Source of the DNA: an uncultured Thiotrichaceae bacterium | Lineage (GTDB): Bacteria; Pseudomonadota; Gammaproteobacteria; Thiotrichales; Thiotrichaceae | Length of the DNA stretch: 53,631 nucleotides | NCBI GenBank assembly: GCA_937925855.1 | Contig: CALAMO010000042.1 | Span: 1 to 53,631 of the forward strand | Direction of reading: 5' to 3' | Shown here: positions 16,962-25,609 of the stretch, piece after piece | Numbering within the stretch: the stretch's first letter is position 1 | Layout of the letters: each line of letters begins with the position of its first letter | The notes under the pieces: model-generated | The model's database searches: none | Seen by the model: only the letters and a program-made list of their open reading frames with translations | Told to the model about the DNA's origin: nothing | Made by a program: the position numbers and the translations under genes

Positions 16962-17835
16962 GCTACGCCAGATCGCCATCTTCGCCAAAACTGTTGACCA
17001 TGGGTCATTCCGAGCGGCAGCAAAAGCCCTCGATTTATCCCCCTCCGTTGTCAGTCATCATGTCGGCCAGCTAGAGCAACGCCTTAATACTGCTCTGCTT
17101 TACCGCTCAACCCGCAAATTATCGCTGACACCCGACGGGGAACGTTTGCTGGTCGCTGCGCATGCGATGCTGGCGGCAGCAGAAGCGGGTTTACAGGATA
17201 TTGTCAGCCATGCACAACAACCTTCTGGCACACTGCGCATTACTGCACCAGCCTTTATTGCGCAATCTGCGTTAACCCATCAGCTGGCGGAATTTTCACT
17301 GGCCTACCCGGATGTACAGCTCACAATAGACTTCTCAGACACCCGACAAGACCTTATTGCCGATGGTTATGATATTGCCTTAAGAGCGGGCGAGATGGAG
17401 GACAGTGCGCTCATGTCAAAAAAGCTGTTCAATGTTCGGCGCAGGCTGGTGGCTGCTCCGGCTTATCTCAACGCCCAACCCCAAAAACCAACATCGCCCG
17501 ATGATTTAAGTCGCTGGAATTGGTTGCTGTTCGCTCCCGTCAAACGCCAAAAGTTATTATTTAATAAGGCGGAGCAACAGAAAATCATCGCACAACCCAC
17601 ATCACACATCACAGTAAATGATGCCTATGCGCTAGCCCAATTAGTCCGGGCCGGAGCAGGCCTTGCGGTTGTGCCGGAGTTTGTTGCTGAACCCCATATA
17701 AGCAGCGGGACGTTGCAGTATGTACTGCCTGACTGGGCATTAGCCTCATTTGATGTGTTTGCCGTTTGGCCATCTAACGCGCCAAAATACGGGCTAGTTA
17801 AGCACTTTATTAATTTTCTTGCGGCTCATAAGTGA
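16951..17835 (+). CDS. LysR-family transcriptional regulator
   Basis: Start MLDELRQIAIFAKTVDHGSF at 16951 (a GTG-type extension to 16939 is possible). The N-terminal winged HTH (about 1-65) contains FRAAAKALDLSPSVVSHHVG and LEQRLNTALLYRSTRKLSLT. The rest is the periplasmic-binding-like effector domain: SGTLRITAPAFIAQSALTHQ, then GYDIALRAGEME and AYALAQLVRAGAGLAVVPEF. About 295 residues, normal length, of the CrgA-like subgroup. It is followed by convergent genes, so no obvious target operon is adjacent. Confidence 0.9.
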   Translation: MLDELRQIAIFAKTVDHGSFRAAAKALDLSPSVVSHHVGQLEQRLNTALLYRSTRKLSLTPDGERLLVAAHAMLAAAEAGLQDIVSHAQQPSGTLRITAPAFIAQSALTHQLAEFSLAYPDVQLTIDFSDTRQDLIADGYDIALRAGEMEDSALMSKKLFNVRRRLVAAPAYLNAQPQKPTSPDDLSRWNWLLFAPVKRQKLLFNKAEQQKIIAQPTSHITVNDAYALAQLVRAGAGLAVVPEFVAEPHISSGTLQYVLPDWALASFDVFAVWPSNAPKYGLVKHFINFLAAHK

Positions 17836-17867
17836 TGTGCTTATTTCACCTCGTTCTGTGAGAAGCT

Positions 17868-17914
17868 AAATCCCCCTCGTTCCCCCTTCTTCAAAGGGGA
17901 GACGGAGGGGATTT
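17868..17914. terminator. GC-rich palindrome between convergent genes
   Basis: Inverted repeat AAATCCCCCTC-CCCCCTT... pairing with ...AAAGGGG-GGAGGGGATTT around a TTCT loop. It lies between the LysR stop (17835) and the end of the convergent SnoaL-like gene (17948). It probably works as a bidirectional terminator. Its composition resembles the MITE arms elsewhere in the window but the sequence differs. Confidence 0.55.
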
Positions 17915-17947
17915 ATCTTTTAGCAAGCTAGGATTTCAGGGTGCTAG

Positions 17948-18442
17948 TTACTTACCGTGATAAGCCTGACTAACCGCATAGCTATCTTCAAACCAATTCC
18001 ACAGCACGACCTTGCCATCTTTAACTTTAGCGCGCAGTGCGAAGGTAAAATCACCAATTTCTTTACCTGAATGCGTCGTGATGCCGTTCATACTGCCAAA
18101 CATCGCAACGGTATCCCCTAGCGCAAAGGCATCTTCAGTTTCCCATTTTGTGGTTTTGAAGTTCCCGCCAAAGAGACCCAGAAATTTCAGAATTTCTTCC
18201 TTCCCTTGCCATGGCCCGATCCAAGGCATCGCTTTATCGCCTTCATTCTGCCAAACCATATCATCAGCCATCATTGCGGTCATCGTCTCCATGTCGCCTT
18301 TACCCATGGCGCCCATAAAGGCCATCACCGTATCGAAGGTTGCCTGACTTTCTTTATCCATGTCAGCAGCGCTAACATTAAAGCTCAGTGACAGCGCAAA
18401 AATAGCAGCCAATAATGATTTCAGTGTGATTAAACGTTGCAT
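17948..18442 (-). CDS. Exported SnoaL-like (NTF2 fold) protein
   Basis: 164 residues with a signal peptide (QRLITLKSLLAAIFALSLSF ending near VSA-AD). The mature part has the NTF2-like pattern: TFDTVMAFMGAMGKGDMETM, the WQNEGDKAMPWIGPWQGKEE segment and a C-terminal KVKDGKVVLWNWFEDS strand-turn. The family includes small-molecule binding or isomerase-like proteins; no catalytic assignment is possible. The next gene (10 nt upstream) encodes a second exported NTF2-like protein, so the two probably form one operon. Confidence 0.75.
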   Translation of the reverse strand: MQRLITLKSLLAAIFALSLSFNVSAADMDKESQATFDTVMAFMGAMGKGDMETMTAMMADDMVWQNEGDKAMPWIGPWQGKEEILKFLGLFGGNFKTTKWETEDAFALGDTVAMFGSMNGITTHSGKEIGDFTFALRAKVKDGKVVLWNWFEDSYAVSQAYHGK

Positions 18443-18452
18443 GTGATGCTCC

Positions 18453-18932
18453 TTATTTACCTTTTAATTGCTGGAGTGCGCCCGCCCAATCTTCTAGGTG
18501 GTACGAACGAGTGATTTTGCCGTTTTCAACGGTGTGAATATCGATGGTCATAATGTCGAAGCCGTTACCCTGACCGTCGACGCCAAACAGTGGCCCTTTA
18601 GGTGTGCCGGTCGCCCGGCTACGCACAACCACTTTATTGCCTTCCTGAATCATCTCCTGTGGCTCCCAATTAAGATCAGGCATCAGCTTGGCAAAAAAGC
18701 CACTGACCTGACCCATGAACTGCTCACGCTTTTTGTGCTTACCGGAATAATCACCAATACTTTCCCAATCAGCAGTAGTGGCCGCCTTGAATGCTCCCGC
18801 CGCCGCTGACGAAGCAGGATTACTTAGAAAGTCGTAAAATTTTTGCACAACCGCCTTATCGTCAGCGATGGCACTACCGGCTGAAAGTAAAAACAGCGAA
18901 CATGCTAAAATGAGGCGTCTTAAGTGATGCAT
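18453..18932 (-). CDS. Exported ester-cyclase/SnoaL-like protein
   Basis: About 159 residues from ATG 18932, preceded by a perfect AGGAGG (18938-18943); the longer frame to 18980 is rejected for that reason. Signal peptide MHHLRRLILACSLFLLSAGS...IA. The mature NTF2-like domain contains VVQKFYDFLSN, GTPKGPLFGVDGQGNGFDIM and DIHTVENGKITRSYHLEDWA, the latter typical of the SnoaL polyketide-cyclase/ester-cyclase group. The actual substrate is unknown. Confidence 0.78.
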   Translation of the reverse strand: MHHLRRLILACSLFLLSAGSAIADDKAVVQKFYDFLSNPASSAAAGAFKAATTADWESIGDYSGKHKKREQFMGQVSGFFAKLMPDLNWEPQEMIQEGNKVVVRSRATGTPKGPLFGVDGQGNGFDIMTIDIHTVENGKITRSYHLEDWAGALQQLKGK

Positions 18933-19137
18933 TTTATCCTCCTGGATAGTGAGTAGAGAGCTGTCTAGTGCGACCATCACTATGGTGAAGGGAAATGCTT
19001 AACGTGATAAGACAGCACAAACAGAAAACATTGTTCGGATTTTTTTAATAATTTTCGAAACCTGCTTTCTCAGAACACCTTCGATTTCTCATCGAAAGAT
19101 CAACAGCCTGCCGTCATTATTAATCGAAGGGATCGGC

Positions 19138-19213
19138 AGAAATTGATCGTTTTATTTCAGTGGAAAGTTTTCAAAGCCTGACCCAGCCAGAAAAATCCTG
19201 TCACTACCTGCTT
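19138..19213 (+). pseudogene. Relic of the ABM monooxygenase gene
   Basis: About 76 bp closely match codons 32-56 of the intact ABM gene (10380-10455), including TTTTATTTCAGTGGAAAG and CAAAGCCTGACCCAGCC. A one-base loss (AAAAATCC for AAAAAATCC) shifts the frame. Similarity stops on both sides. It abuts the 3' end of the DMT-transporter gene. The gap 18981-19137 shows nothing else. Confidence 0.8.
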
Positions 19214-20079
19214 GGGGTAGTTATGCGCCGATCGAGAGCCACCAACACACCTGCCGTAACAATCACCAGAATCCCAAAAATGGTTTGCCAACTGAGCACT
19301 TCATTCCAAATTGACCAACCGAATAAAGCCGCAAAGGCGACCGAGGTGTAGGTATAGAAACCAATTTGCCCCGCTGGGGCATAACTAAACGCTTTGGTGA
19401 TGGCAAACTGAGCGGTAGTGGATAACACCGCAATACCGGCAATGGCAGCCGCCTGCACCCCATTCAGACTCGCCCACACCAACATCGCTGGCACAGCGGA
19501 AACTAGCGTGCCGATTAATGAAAAATAGAAAACAATCCGCCCTGGCGTTTCCGTGGTACTCATTTTTCGTACGACCACTTTGGCTGACCCAGCCAGCATT
19601 GCTCCGGCCAGGGCAACAAAAATGACGATGTTAACCTGTGCGTTTTCAGCACCAGGATCGATGATTAAGGCCACGCCGATAAACCCGCTAATGATAGCGA
19701 GAATGGTTTTAGTGCCAAGGCTTTCTTTGAGCCAGAGAAACGCGATGATAGAAATAAAAATCGGCGACGTTTGCTTGAGTAGCGATGCCTGAGCCAGGGG
19801 CAAATTCCCCCAGGCATAGAACACACACATCATGGCTGTCACACCCAGTACTCCCCGCGCTATATGCAAACCAATGCGCTGTGTGTATAAACGCGAGAGG
19901 CCCTTACGCATTAGCCACGGCATCAACAACACTAAACTCAGGACGCTTCTTAAGAAAACCATCTGTGCGGTCGGTACATCATCAGCAGTCAGGATTTTAA
20001 TAATCATGCCGACCACCAGCAATAGCAATTCGCCAAAAATAATCAGCAATATGCCAGCGAGGACTTTTTTATTTTGCAT
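19204..20079 (-). CDS. EamA/DMT-superfamily permease
   Basis: 291-residue inner-membrane transporter with about ten hydrophobic segments in two EamA halves. The first half has AQMVFLRSVLSLVLLMPWLM and AWGNLPLAQASLLKQTSPIF; the second has AITKAFSYAPAGQIGFYTYT followed by FGWSIWNEVLSWQTIFG. DMT permeases export or exchange small metabolites such as amino acids or purines; the substrate cannot be read from sequence. It lies downstream of, and on the same strand as, the GspJ-like gene. Confidence 0.88.
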   Translation of the reverse strand: MQNKKVLAGILLIIFGELLLLVVGMIIKILTADDVPTAQMVFLRSVLSLVLLMPWLMRKGLSRLYTQRIGLHIARGVLGVTAMMCVFYAWGNLPLAQASLLKQTSPIFISIIAFLWLKESLGTKTILAIISGFIGVALIIDPGAENAQVNIVIFVALAGAMLAGSAKVVVRKMSTTETPGRIVFYFSLIGTLVSAVPAMLVWASLNGVQAAAIAGIAVLSTTAQFAITKAFSYAPAGQIGFYTYTSVAFAALFGWSIWNEVLSWQTIFGILVIVTAGVLVALDRRITTPSR

Positions 20080-20109
20080 TAACGATACTAATAAGATGCA
20101 TTTGCATCA

Positions 20110-20718
20110 CTAAATCCCAGTATTTAAAGCCGATAACGGATCAGCCGGCACATCACTCCAGTCGCGGGCAGAAACATGAATCAGCCGTTGCACAGTACCC
20201 AGGCTTTCATGCAACATCAATAGGCTGACAACATCAGGAGTCCCCGCCAGACCTAAGCTCATTTCCACCTCAGTTAAACCGGTCATCAAGGCCACTGGTG
20301 TGCCTGCCGACGCCCCGACATTCGTTGCCTCCCGCAGCAACACACCATCTTTGTAGGAATAAGTCACCTTCATTAACCGAGGGACCCCATTCACTAGGCC
20401 ACCAGACGCAAGCGTTTCCAGTACTAGTAATACTTCATCTTCACTTTCTTGCTCGCCTTCCTGCGCTAACGTATCCGACAATTTAAGCGGCTGTTGATTT
20501 GGAGACTGTTGGCGAATATCTCTTTCCCAAATCAACAGGGTTTTTTGTAGATCGGACAATGCGACTTGCTCAAGTTCAAGCTGATTCCGAGCACTTGCTA
20601 ACAAATTAACACTGCGATAAGCAAAAGTGGTGATAACGGAAAAAACCATTAGCGCTATTAACAACTCAACGAGGGTAAATCCCTTGCTGTGTCGTGCACG
20701 TTTACGTCTACCTTGCAT
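20110..20718 (-). CDS. Type II secretion minor pseudopilin, GspJ-like
   Basis: Prepilin with a basic leader (MQGRRKRARHSKG) and cleavage expected at G-FTLVELLIALMVFSV, followed by a long hydrophobic helix. The downstream part (LEQVALSDLQKTLLIWERDI, KVTYSYKDGVLLREATN) fits GspJ-type pseudopilins that cap the type II secretion pseudopilus. ATG 20718 gives about 202 residues. No other gsp gene is nearby: it follows a Tm-1-like gene after 57 nt. It is an orphan, or part of a dispersed secretion system. Confidence 0.75.
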   Translation of the reverse strand: MQGRRKRARHSKGFTLVELLIALMVFSVITTFAYRSVNLLASARNQLELEQVALSDLQKTLLIWERDIRQQSPNQQPLKLSDTLAQEGEQESEDEVLLVLETLASGGLVNGVPRLMKVTYSYKDGVLLREATNVGASAGTPVALMTGLTEVEMSLGLAGTPDVVSLLMLHESLGTVQRLIHVSARDWSDVPADPLSALNTGI

Positions 20719-20775
20719 CACAACCCCCACCACTGAACATTACCACAAACCATCACTACCCGCGCAACAGCATCG

Positions 20776-22011
20776 TTAAAGAACACGTACTGTACCATCC
20801 GCCACCCAGCGATCAAATATCGCCAGCGCCGCATCGGCAAACGCCTGATCATTGATATGTGCATCAATCTCAGTGAGCTGCACCGGGGCCTTAATCACCT
20901 GTCGCATCTCACCCAGAAACGCCGCCAGCCCTTCAGGATCATGCGCCACATCACCCGGCTTATCCCATTCTTCAATCCCATGATTCGGCAGCAACACATG
21001 CACCGGTGCTTTCGATTGACTCACCCGTGCTGCAATCTCCCGCGCCGTCTGTCGCCGCTCTTCATTATTCAGCGCCGATGACTTAATCAGGCGATTGTGC
21101 TCATGGAAGGGCCGATCCTGATATTGCTCAGGGATTTCCTGCCAGCCCGCAAAATCGATCAGATCCAAACACCCCGGTGCGACCAACTGCGGAATCCCGG
21201 CACGACCCGCATTCAACATGCGATCCTGCCCGGCATTAATCACCGAACCCACCATCAAATTCCCCAACTCCGGCAGCGCAAAATCCATCACACAGGCAAA
21301 GCCGCCGTTCTTAGCGATACTCTCAAACGCCATCCCGCCCATACCCGTCGCATGGAAAATCGCGACCTCAAAACCGCGCTCTTCCAGCGCCGGTTTCAGC
21401 AGTTTCATATACTTCAGGCACGAACTGCCCAGCGAAGTCATACCCACAATAGGCCGATCCGTACTCGGAGGCTCCACCGCCCGCGCTGCGCCCAACACCG
21501 CGCCCGCTGCCTGACTTAGCGACGATTTACACACGCTGTTCAGACCATACAAACCACCGGCCCATAGAATCATCTGAATATCCGCCGCCAGGCGTTCCGG
21601 CTCAATCAGCGGTGAGAATGAGACCGTGGATACCACATACTTCGGCACACCCATCGGTAAGGCGCGGCAGACATCTAAGGCCAAATCGGTGCCCATGGTA
21701 CCGCCTAGGATGACAACACCATCGAATTTACCTTCTGCATGTAGCTGCTGGCTCAGTGTCACTGCACCCTTAGCCATTATTTGCATCGCGGTGTTTTCAT
21801 CACCGCTGTCAATAGCTTGCTGGATCGAACTGCCGCCTGCTTCAGCGACTTGGTGTTTGGAGTAATCCGTTGGGTTTTCGGGGTCACCGAGAACACTGAC
21901 ATCCATGGTTAGAACGCCGCCACCCTGTGAGCAGATGCGCTCGGCCATGTATTCGAGTTCGTCGTTTTTGGTGTCGTAGGTGCCTACGACCAGGATTGTT
22001 TTATCTGTCAT
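20776..22011 (-). CDS. Tm-1-like ATP-binding protein (UPF0261)
   Basis: 411 residues from ATG 22011 (in-frame GTG at 22017). The start TILVVGTYDTKNDELEYMAE is the hallmark of UPF0261, related to the N-terminal inhibitor domain of the tomato resistance protein Tm-1. Further motifs are VVILGGTMGTDLALDVC, IVGMTSLGSSCLKYMK and EVAIFHATGMGGMAFES, plausibly nucleotide-binding. Bacterial function is not established. The start lies 6 nt after the ppnP stop, so the two genes are likely cotranscribed. In many bacteria a TIM-barrel partner accompanies this protein; none is seen here. Confidence 0.82.
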   Translation of the reverse strand: MTDKTILVVGTYDTKNDELEYMAERICSQGGGVLTMDVSVLGDPENPTDYSKHQVAEAGGSSIQQAIDSGDENTAMQIMAKGAVTLSQQLHAEGKFDGVVILGGTMGTDLALDVCRALPMGVPKYVVSTVSFSPLIEPERLAADIQMILWAGGLYGLNSVCKSSLSQAAGAVLGAARAVEPPSTDRPIVGMTSLGSSCLKYMKLLKPALEERGFEVAIFHATGMGGMAFESIAKNGGFACVMDFALPELGNLMVGSVINAGQDRMLNAGRAGIPQLVAPGCLDLIDFAGWQEIPEQYQDRPFHEHNRLIKSSALNNEERRQTAREIAARVSQSKAPVHVLLPNHGIEEWDKPGDVAHDPEGLAAFLGEMRQVIKAPVQLTEIDAHINDQAFADAALAIFDRWVADGTVRVL

Positions 22012-22017
22012 CAGCAC

Positions 22018-22329
22018 TTACCCATAGTGGCAAACATAATGCACGTCTTCCAACACTTCGATGTCAAACGACGAATCGCCCACCACAGAAAACGAGTCTC
22101 CTCCGGTATATTCTTTAAACTCATCCTCACCCGCAATTTTCACCCGACAGCGCCCTTGTTGCAGCTCCATAATCTCCGGCGCAGCAGTGCCAAAAGTAAG
22201 CTGTGCGGGCTGGATAACACCGACACTTTTGCGCGTACCGTCTGCGGTGTGGAAGGTATAGCTGACACATTTACCGTCGAAGTAAACATTGCCAGTAGCG
22301 GATAGATTGACGTTTTCAATTTGACTCAT
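22018..22329 (-). CDS. ppnP: Pyrimidine/purine nucleoside phosphorylase
   Basis: 103-residue single-cupin protein of the YaiE/PpnP (UPF0345) family, which cleaves nucleosides with phosphate to ribose-1-phosphate and base. SVGVIQPAQLTFGTAAPEIM followed by the WHXE-like acidic/hydrophobic strand, GGDSFSVVGDSSFDIEVLE and the terminal YVCHYG agree with the family (E. coli PpnP ends YLCRYL). Ribosome-binding site AGGAGAA precedes the ATG. It lies between the flavin demethylase-like gene and the Tm-1-like gene on the same strand. Its job in a catabolic operon is unclear. Confidence 0.85.
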   Translation of the reverse strand: MSQIENVNLSATGNVYFDGKCVSYTFHTADGTRKSVGVIQPAQLTFGTAAPEIMELQQGRCRVKIAGEDEFKEYTGGDSFSVVGDSSFDIEVLEDVHYVCHYG

Positions 22330-22405
22330 TGAACTTCTCCTGCAAAGAAATTAAATTTAAATACTTGATCAATCGGTAGTTTGTCTCTTTAGACTGCGAC
22401 GAGCA

Positions 22406-24445
22406 TCATGTCACATCCGGCCTTTCCAACCGAAACACCAAATTTTCACTATTAGCGGTAGCCAGAATTTCCCGCGCCACCTTATGCCCGGAAAACACCG
22501 CAGCCTGCATCATCCCCGGCACCAAGGCATCCCCCGCCAAATGCACCGAACCCTCCGGCAAGTGCTCCCGCAGCTCCAAATACAAGTCATCCTTCGGTAA
22601 ACGAGCGCCCACAAACACCAGGGTATCGCAATCCAGCACCAACTCAGCTTTTCCAGGCCGCAACGCCTCAAACCTCAGCTGTTTCTCATCGCCGCCCAAC
22701 AAACCATAATCCGTATGAATCTCCACTCCCAGCTCCACCAGCCGGTTCAGTATCTTTCCAATCTCCAGCGTATGATCCGTCCACGTCGCCACTTCCCGCA
22801 GCGGCGTGACCAGCACAACCTCATGCCCCCGCTTCCGCATTTCCTCAGCCACAACGCTGCCCATATAAAAGTGCTCATCATCAAACACCACAACCTTGCC
22901 CGTCGCCGCTTTACCCGCCATTACATCATCCGGCGTCAGCACGTTCAGCTCACGCAACCACGGCAACGCCGCGAAATTCGTACTGCCCACCCCATCACGC
23001 CGCCAGCTCGAACCGGTAGCAATCACCACCTGATCCGCACCGTATTCTTTAATCTCGTCCACACCCAGCCGGTTAGCCGGGTACATCTGCACATTCGCCA
23101 TTTGCTGCAGCTGATAAACCCGATAATCCCGCACCCGCCGCCACGCAGATAACCCCGGCAAACCCGATTCCAGTAACGCACGCCCACCAAAATCATCAGA
23201 TGCCTCAGCCAGCGTCACCTCATGCCCGGCCCGCGCCAGCGTCCACGCACATTCCAGACCCGCCGGGCCACCGCCTACAATCAAGATATGCTGCGCGGTT
23301 TGCGCCGCCGGAATATTCTCAGGATGCCAGCCACGCCGCCATTCTTCAGACATCGTCGGGTTCTGCGTACAGCGAATCGCCACACCATAAGAATCACCGC
23401 TAACACAGATATTACAGCCGATACATTCCCGTATATCCTCAACCCGCCCCGCACGAATCTTATTCGGCAGGTAAGGATCAGCAATCGACGGACGCGCCGC
23501 CCCAATCAAATCCTGCTTACCCGATTTAATCAGACCCAGCATTTTATCCGGTGAGGTATTACGCCCAACGCCAACTACTGGTTTATCTGTCACCGCCTTC
23601 ACAAACTCAGTAAACGGCAGCTGATGCCCCTCTTCCGAGAAGCGCGAAGTATTAGAATCCGCCGACCAGCCGGAGATATTCACATCCCACAGATCAGGCA
23701 AACCCGCCAGCATTTCAACAATATCGCGCCCTTCTGCGTCATAAGTGATTGGCGTAGCCGCATTGGTTTCATGCACCGAAAAGCGCAGCGCCACCGCACA
23801 TTCCCCGTTCGCCACCTCCAGCGTATCTTCCAATACTTCACGCAATAGCCGCACCCGGTTTTCTAAGGAGCCACCGTATTCATCACTACGCTGATTAGTA
23901 CGCAAGGTCAAAAAGTTGGTGAAAATCGAAATATCATGCGCCGCGTAGACATACAGAATGTCATAGCCTGCCTTTTTAGCGGCCAGCGCAGCCCGACGGT
24001 GATCATCCCGAAAACGCCGGATGTCGCGCTTATCCATGGCCCGCGCCTGCACCGGGATTTCCGGGCGAATAATCGGCAGGTGGCTTGGCCCAATCACCGG
24101 CACACCGGTAGTGAAGTTACGCGCCCGCATCCCGGCATGCCCCAGCTCTATACCGGCCAGCGCGCCGTGACGTTTGATGCTTTCTGCCTGCTTAGCATGC
24201 ACAGTCAGATAAGCCTCATCCCAAATGCGCTCAATCGGATGACTGGCAAGGTCAGTGTCAGCGCTCACCTCAGTGATCTGCACACAGACGGTGCCCCAGC
24301 CGCCCATCGCTTTGGTTTCACGTAAAGCGATGGCACCCTGTGGCGCCAAATGGCCGTGACCAGTGGCATGTGGCACGGCGTAGAAACGATTGGGTGCGGT
24401 CACCGGGCCGATGTTTACTGATTCAAATAGCGGGTCGTAGTTCAT
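22406..24445 (-). CDS. Trimethylamine-dehydrogenase-like FMN/[4Fe-4S]/FAD oxidoreductase
   Basis: 679 residues. An N-terminal OYE-type TIM barrel binds FMN (NRFYAVPHATGHG, YVYAAHD, SDEYGGSLENR). A cluster site follows (CIGCNICVSGDSYGVAIRC), then RRGWHPE, and a C-terminal nucleotide-binding part has GGGPAGLECAWTLARAG. The order and the CIGC...CTQNP/RRGWHPE signature match trimethylamine/dimethylamine dehydrogenases and related N-methyl demethylases. The cysteine that covalently binds FMN in trimethylamine dehydrogenase (NRFYQVPHC) is Ala27 here, so FMN is presumably non-covalent and the substrate different. The gene overlaps the upstream kinase gene by 4 bp. Confidence 0.85.
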   Translation of the reverse strand: MNYDPLFESVNIGPVTAPNRFYAVPHATGHGHLAPQGAIALRETKAMGGWGTVCVQITEVSADTDLASHPIERIWDEAYLTVHAKQAESIKRHGALAGIELGHAGMRARNFTTGVPVIGPSHLPIIRPEIPVQARAMDKRDIRRFRDDHRRAALAAKKAGYDILYVYAAHDISIFTNFLTLRTNQRSDEYGGSLENRVRLLREVLEDTLEVANGECAVALRFSVHETNAATPITYDAEGRDIVEMLAGLPDLWDVNISGWSADSNTSRFSEEGHQLPFTEFVKAVTDKPVVGVGRNTSPDKMLGLIKSGKQDLIGAARPSIADPYLPNKIRAGRVEDIRECIGCNICVSGDSYGVAIRCTQNPTMSEEWRRGWHPENIPAAQTAQHILIVGGGPAGLECAWTLARAGHEVTLAEASDDFGGRALLESGLPGLSAWRRVRDYRVYQLQQMANVQMYPANRLGVDEIKEYGADQVVIATGSSWRRDGVGSTNFAALPWLRELNVLTPDDVMAGKAATGKVVVFDDEHFYMGSVVAEEMRKRGHEVVLVTPLREVATWTDHTLEIGKILNRLVELGVEIHTDYGLLGGDEKQLRFEALRPGKAELVLDCDTLVFVGARLPKDDLYLELREHLPEGSVHLAGDALVPGMMQAAVFSGHKVAREILATANSENLVFRLERPDVT

Positions 24446-25377
24446 GCTTCCAGATACTCCTCAGCCAATTCCACCGCAGTTGCAATCATGCGACCACACC
24501 GTTTCGTACTGCCTGCTTCATGCAGGCGCGGCACTATCCAGCCAACATAAGTCAGCGCACGCAGCACAATAAATACCGGTAGCTGCTGTGCATCCAATGG
24601 CCGCGTACTGCGATAACCCGTGAGCAGCGCGGTTTCTAGTGCCGCATAGTCCGGTTCAGCACGGATTTTCAACAACGTTGTTGCCAGTTCAAATAGCCGA
24701 AAACCAAACCCGGAATCATCAAAGTCCAGCAGGTACGGCTGCTTGTCACAAATCAGAACATTCTCACCCACCATATCAGCATGAATCAGGCCATAATCCA
24801 GCGTCGCGGCCTGCTCAGCTAATAATCCCCGCAGCTGATCCCGTATGGTTTCCAACGTGTTACGCTGCCCGGCGGACAAACGTGGGTTCTCCCAAAAGCG
24901 CCCCCACAATGGCTGTTCACCAACCAGCCCCTCTGCATTCCAATGCACGCGGGTAAAATTAGCCGGTAGCTCCCAGTCATCTGATAACGTATGTAAACGT
25001 GCCATGCACTTACCCAGATTACGGAAGGTCAATAGACGATCATCCCTATCCAGCGATTTGCCCGACTCACCCAATGGTTTGCCGTCCAGCCAGCTCAAAC
25101 GATCGACCTGATGCTTTTCTACCGTCTCGATTAGGGTGCCATTGGAAGTAGGAATCGGCGTGGGAACGACCATGCCCTGCGCTGCCAGATACGCCATCCA
25201 CTGTAGCTCTGACGTTAATTCGGCGTCGGTGCGGTAGTGTTGGCGGTGGATACGCAGGACGCTGGGGTGTTCGTTGGGTACGTCCAAGCGGTAGACGCGG
25301 TTTTCGCGTTCGGCTAATAGGGTGATTTTTGTGGTGGGGGTGAGGTTCCAGAGGGGGAGGGCTTTATTTGGGGTCAT
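24442..25377 (-). CDS. Aminoglycoside-phosphotransferase-fold kinase (small-molecule kinase)
   Basis: About 311 residues from ATG 25377, which has AGGGG at good spacing; the open frame runs on to 25437, but those codons come from an intergenic repeat. Kinase motifs are LIHADMVGENVLI (catalytic loop HxDxxxxN) and YLLDFDDSGFG (metal-binding Asp). The protein belongs to the choline/hydroxylysine/homoserine kinase-like APH family. Its neighbours, a class III phospho-lyase-like aminotransferase upstream and a demethylase downstream (4-bp overlap), suggest phosphorylation of an amino alcohol, amine or hydroxylated amino acid rather than an antibiotic. Confidence 0.85.
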   Translation of the reverse strand: MTPNKALPLWNLTPTTKITLLAERENRVYRLDVPNEHPSVLRIHRQHYRTDAELTSELQWMAYLAAQGMVVPTPIPTSNGTLIETVEKHQVDRLSWLDGKPLGESGKSLDRDDRLLTFRNLGKCMARLHTLSDDWELPANFTRVHWNAEGLVGEQPLWGRFWENPRLSAGQRNTLETIRDQLRGLLAEQAATLDYGLIHADMVGENVLICDKQPYLLDFDDSGFGFRLFELATTLLKIRAEPDYAALETALLTGYRSTRPLDAQQLPVFIVLRALTYVGWIVPRLHEAGSTKRCGRMIATAVELAEEYLEA

Positions 25378-25399
25378 GTGCATACCCCTGAGACCGTTA

Positions 25400-25582
25400 A
25401 ACCCCACCCTAACCCTCCCCTTATCAAGGGAGGGCACTCAGTTGTGCCATAACGCAAGATTAGTAAATAACCGAACAGATCAATCTTCAAATCGAAGTTT
25501 CGACCTAAAAAGCCATACGGAATAACCTTTAAGACTAAGGCAAAGCTCCCTCCCTTGATAAGGGGAGGGCTGGGGTGGGGTT
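25400..25582. mobile_element. MITE-like element A with 35-bp terminal inverted repeats
   Basis: Left end 25400-25434 (AACCCCACCCTAACCC...) and right end 25548-25582 are inverted repeats agreeing at 33 of 35 positions. Each end contains its own CCCTCCC/GGGAGGG palindrome around TTATCAAG or CTTGATAA. There is no coding capacity. It lies between the kinase gene and the class III aminotransferase gene, so it separates what would otherwise be one operon. It is related to element C (30969-31176), sharing the internal GAGCTTTGCCTTAGT. Confidence 0.8.
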
Positions 25583-25609
25583 CGACGCCCTCAAACAAAG
25601 CCACCACCA

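Noticed and set aside
24442-25377. Aminoglycoside resistance gene
   Set aside because: The fold is shared with many metabolic kinases, and the operon context is catabolic.
25378-25437. N-terminal extension of the APH-fold kinase
   Set aside because: The extra codons are encoded by the end of MITE-like element A; ATG 25377 has a fitting ribosome-binding site.
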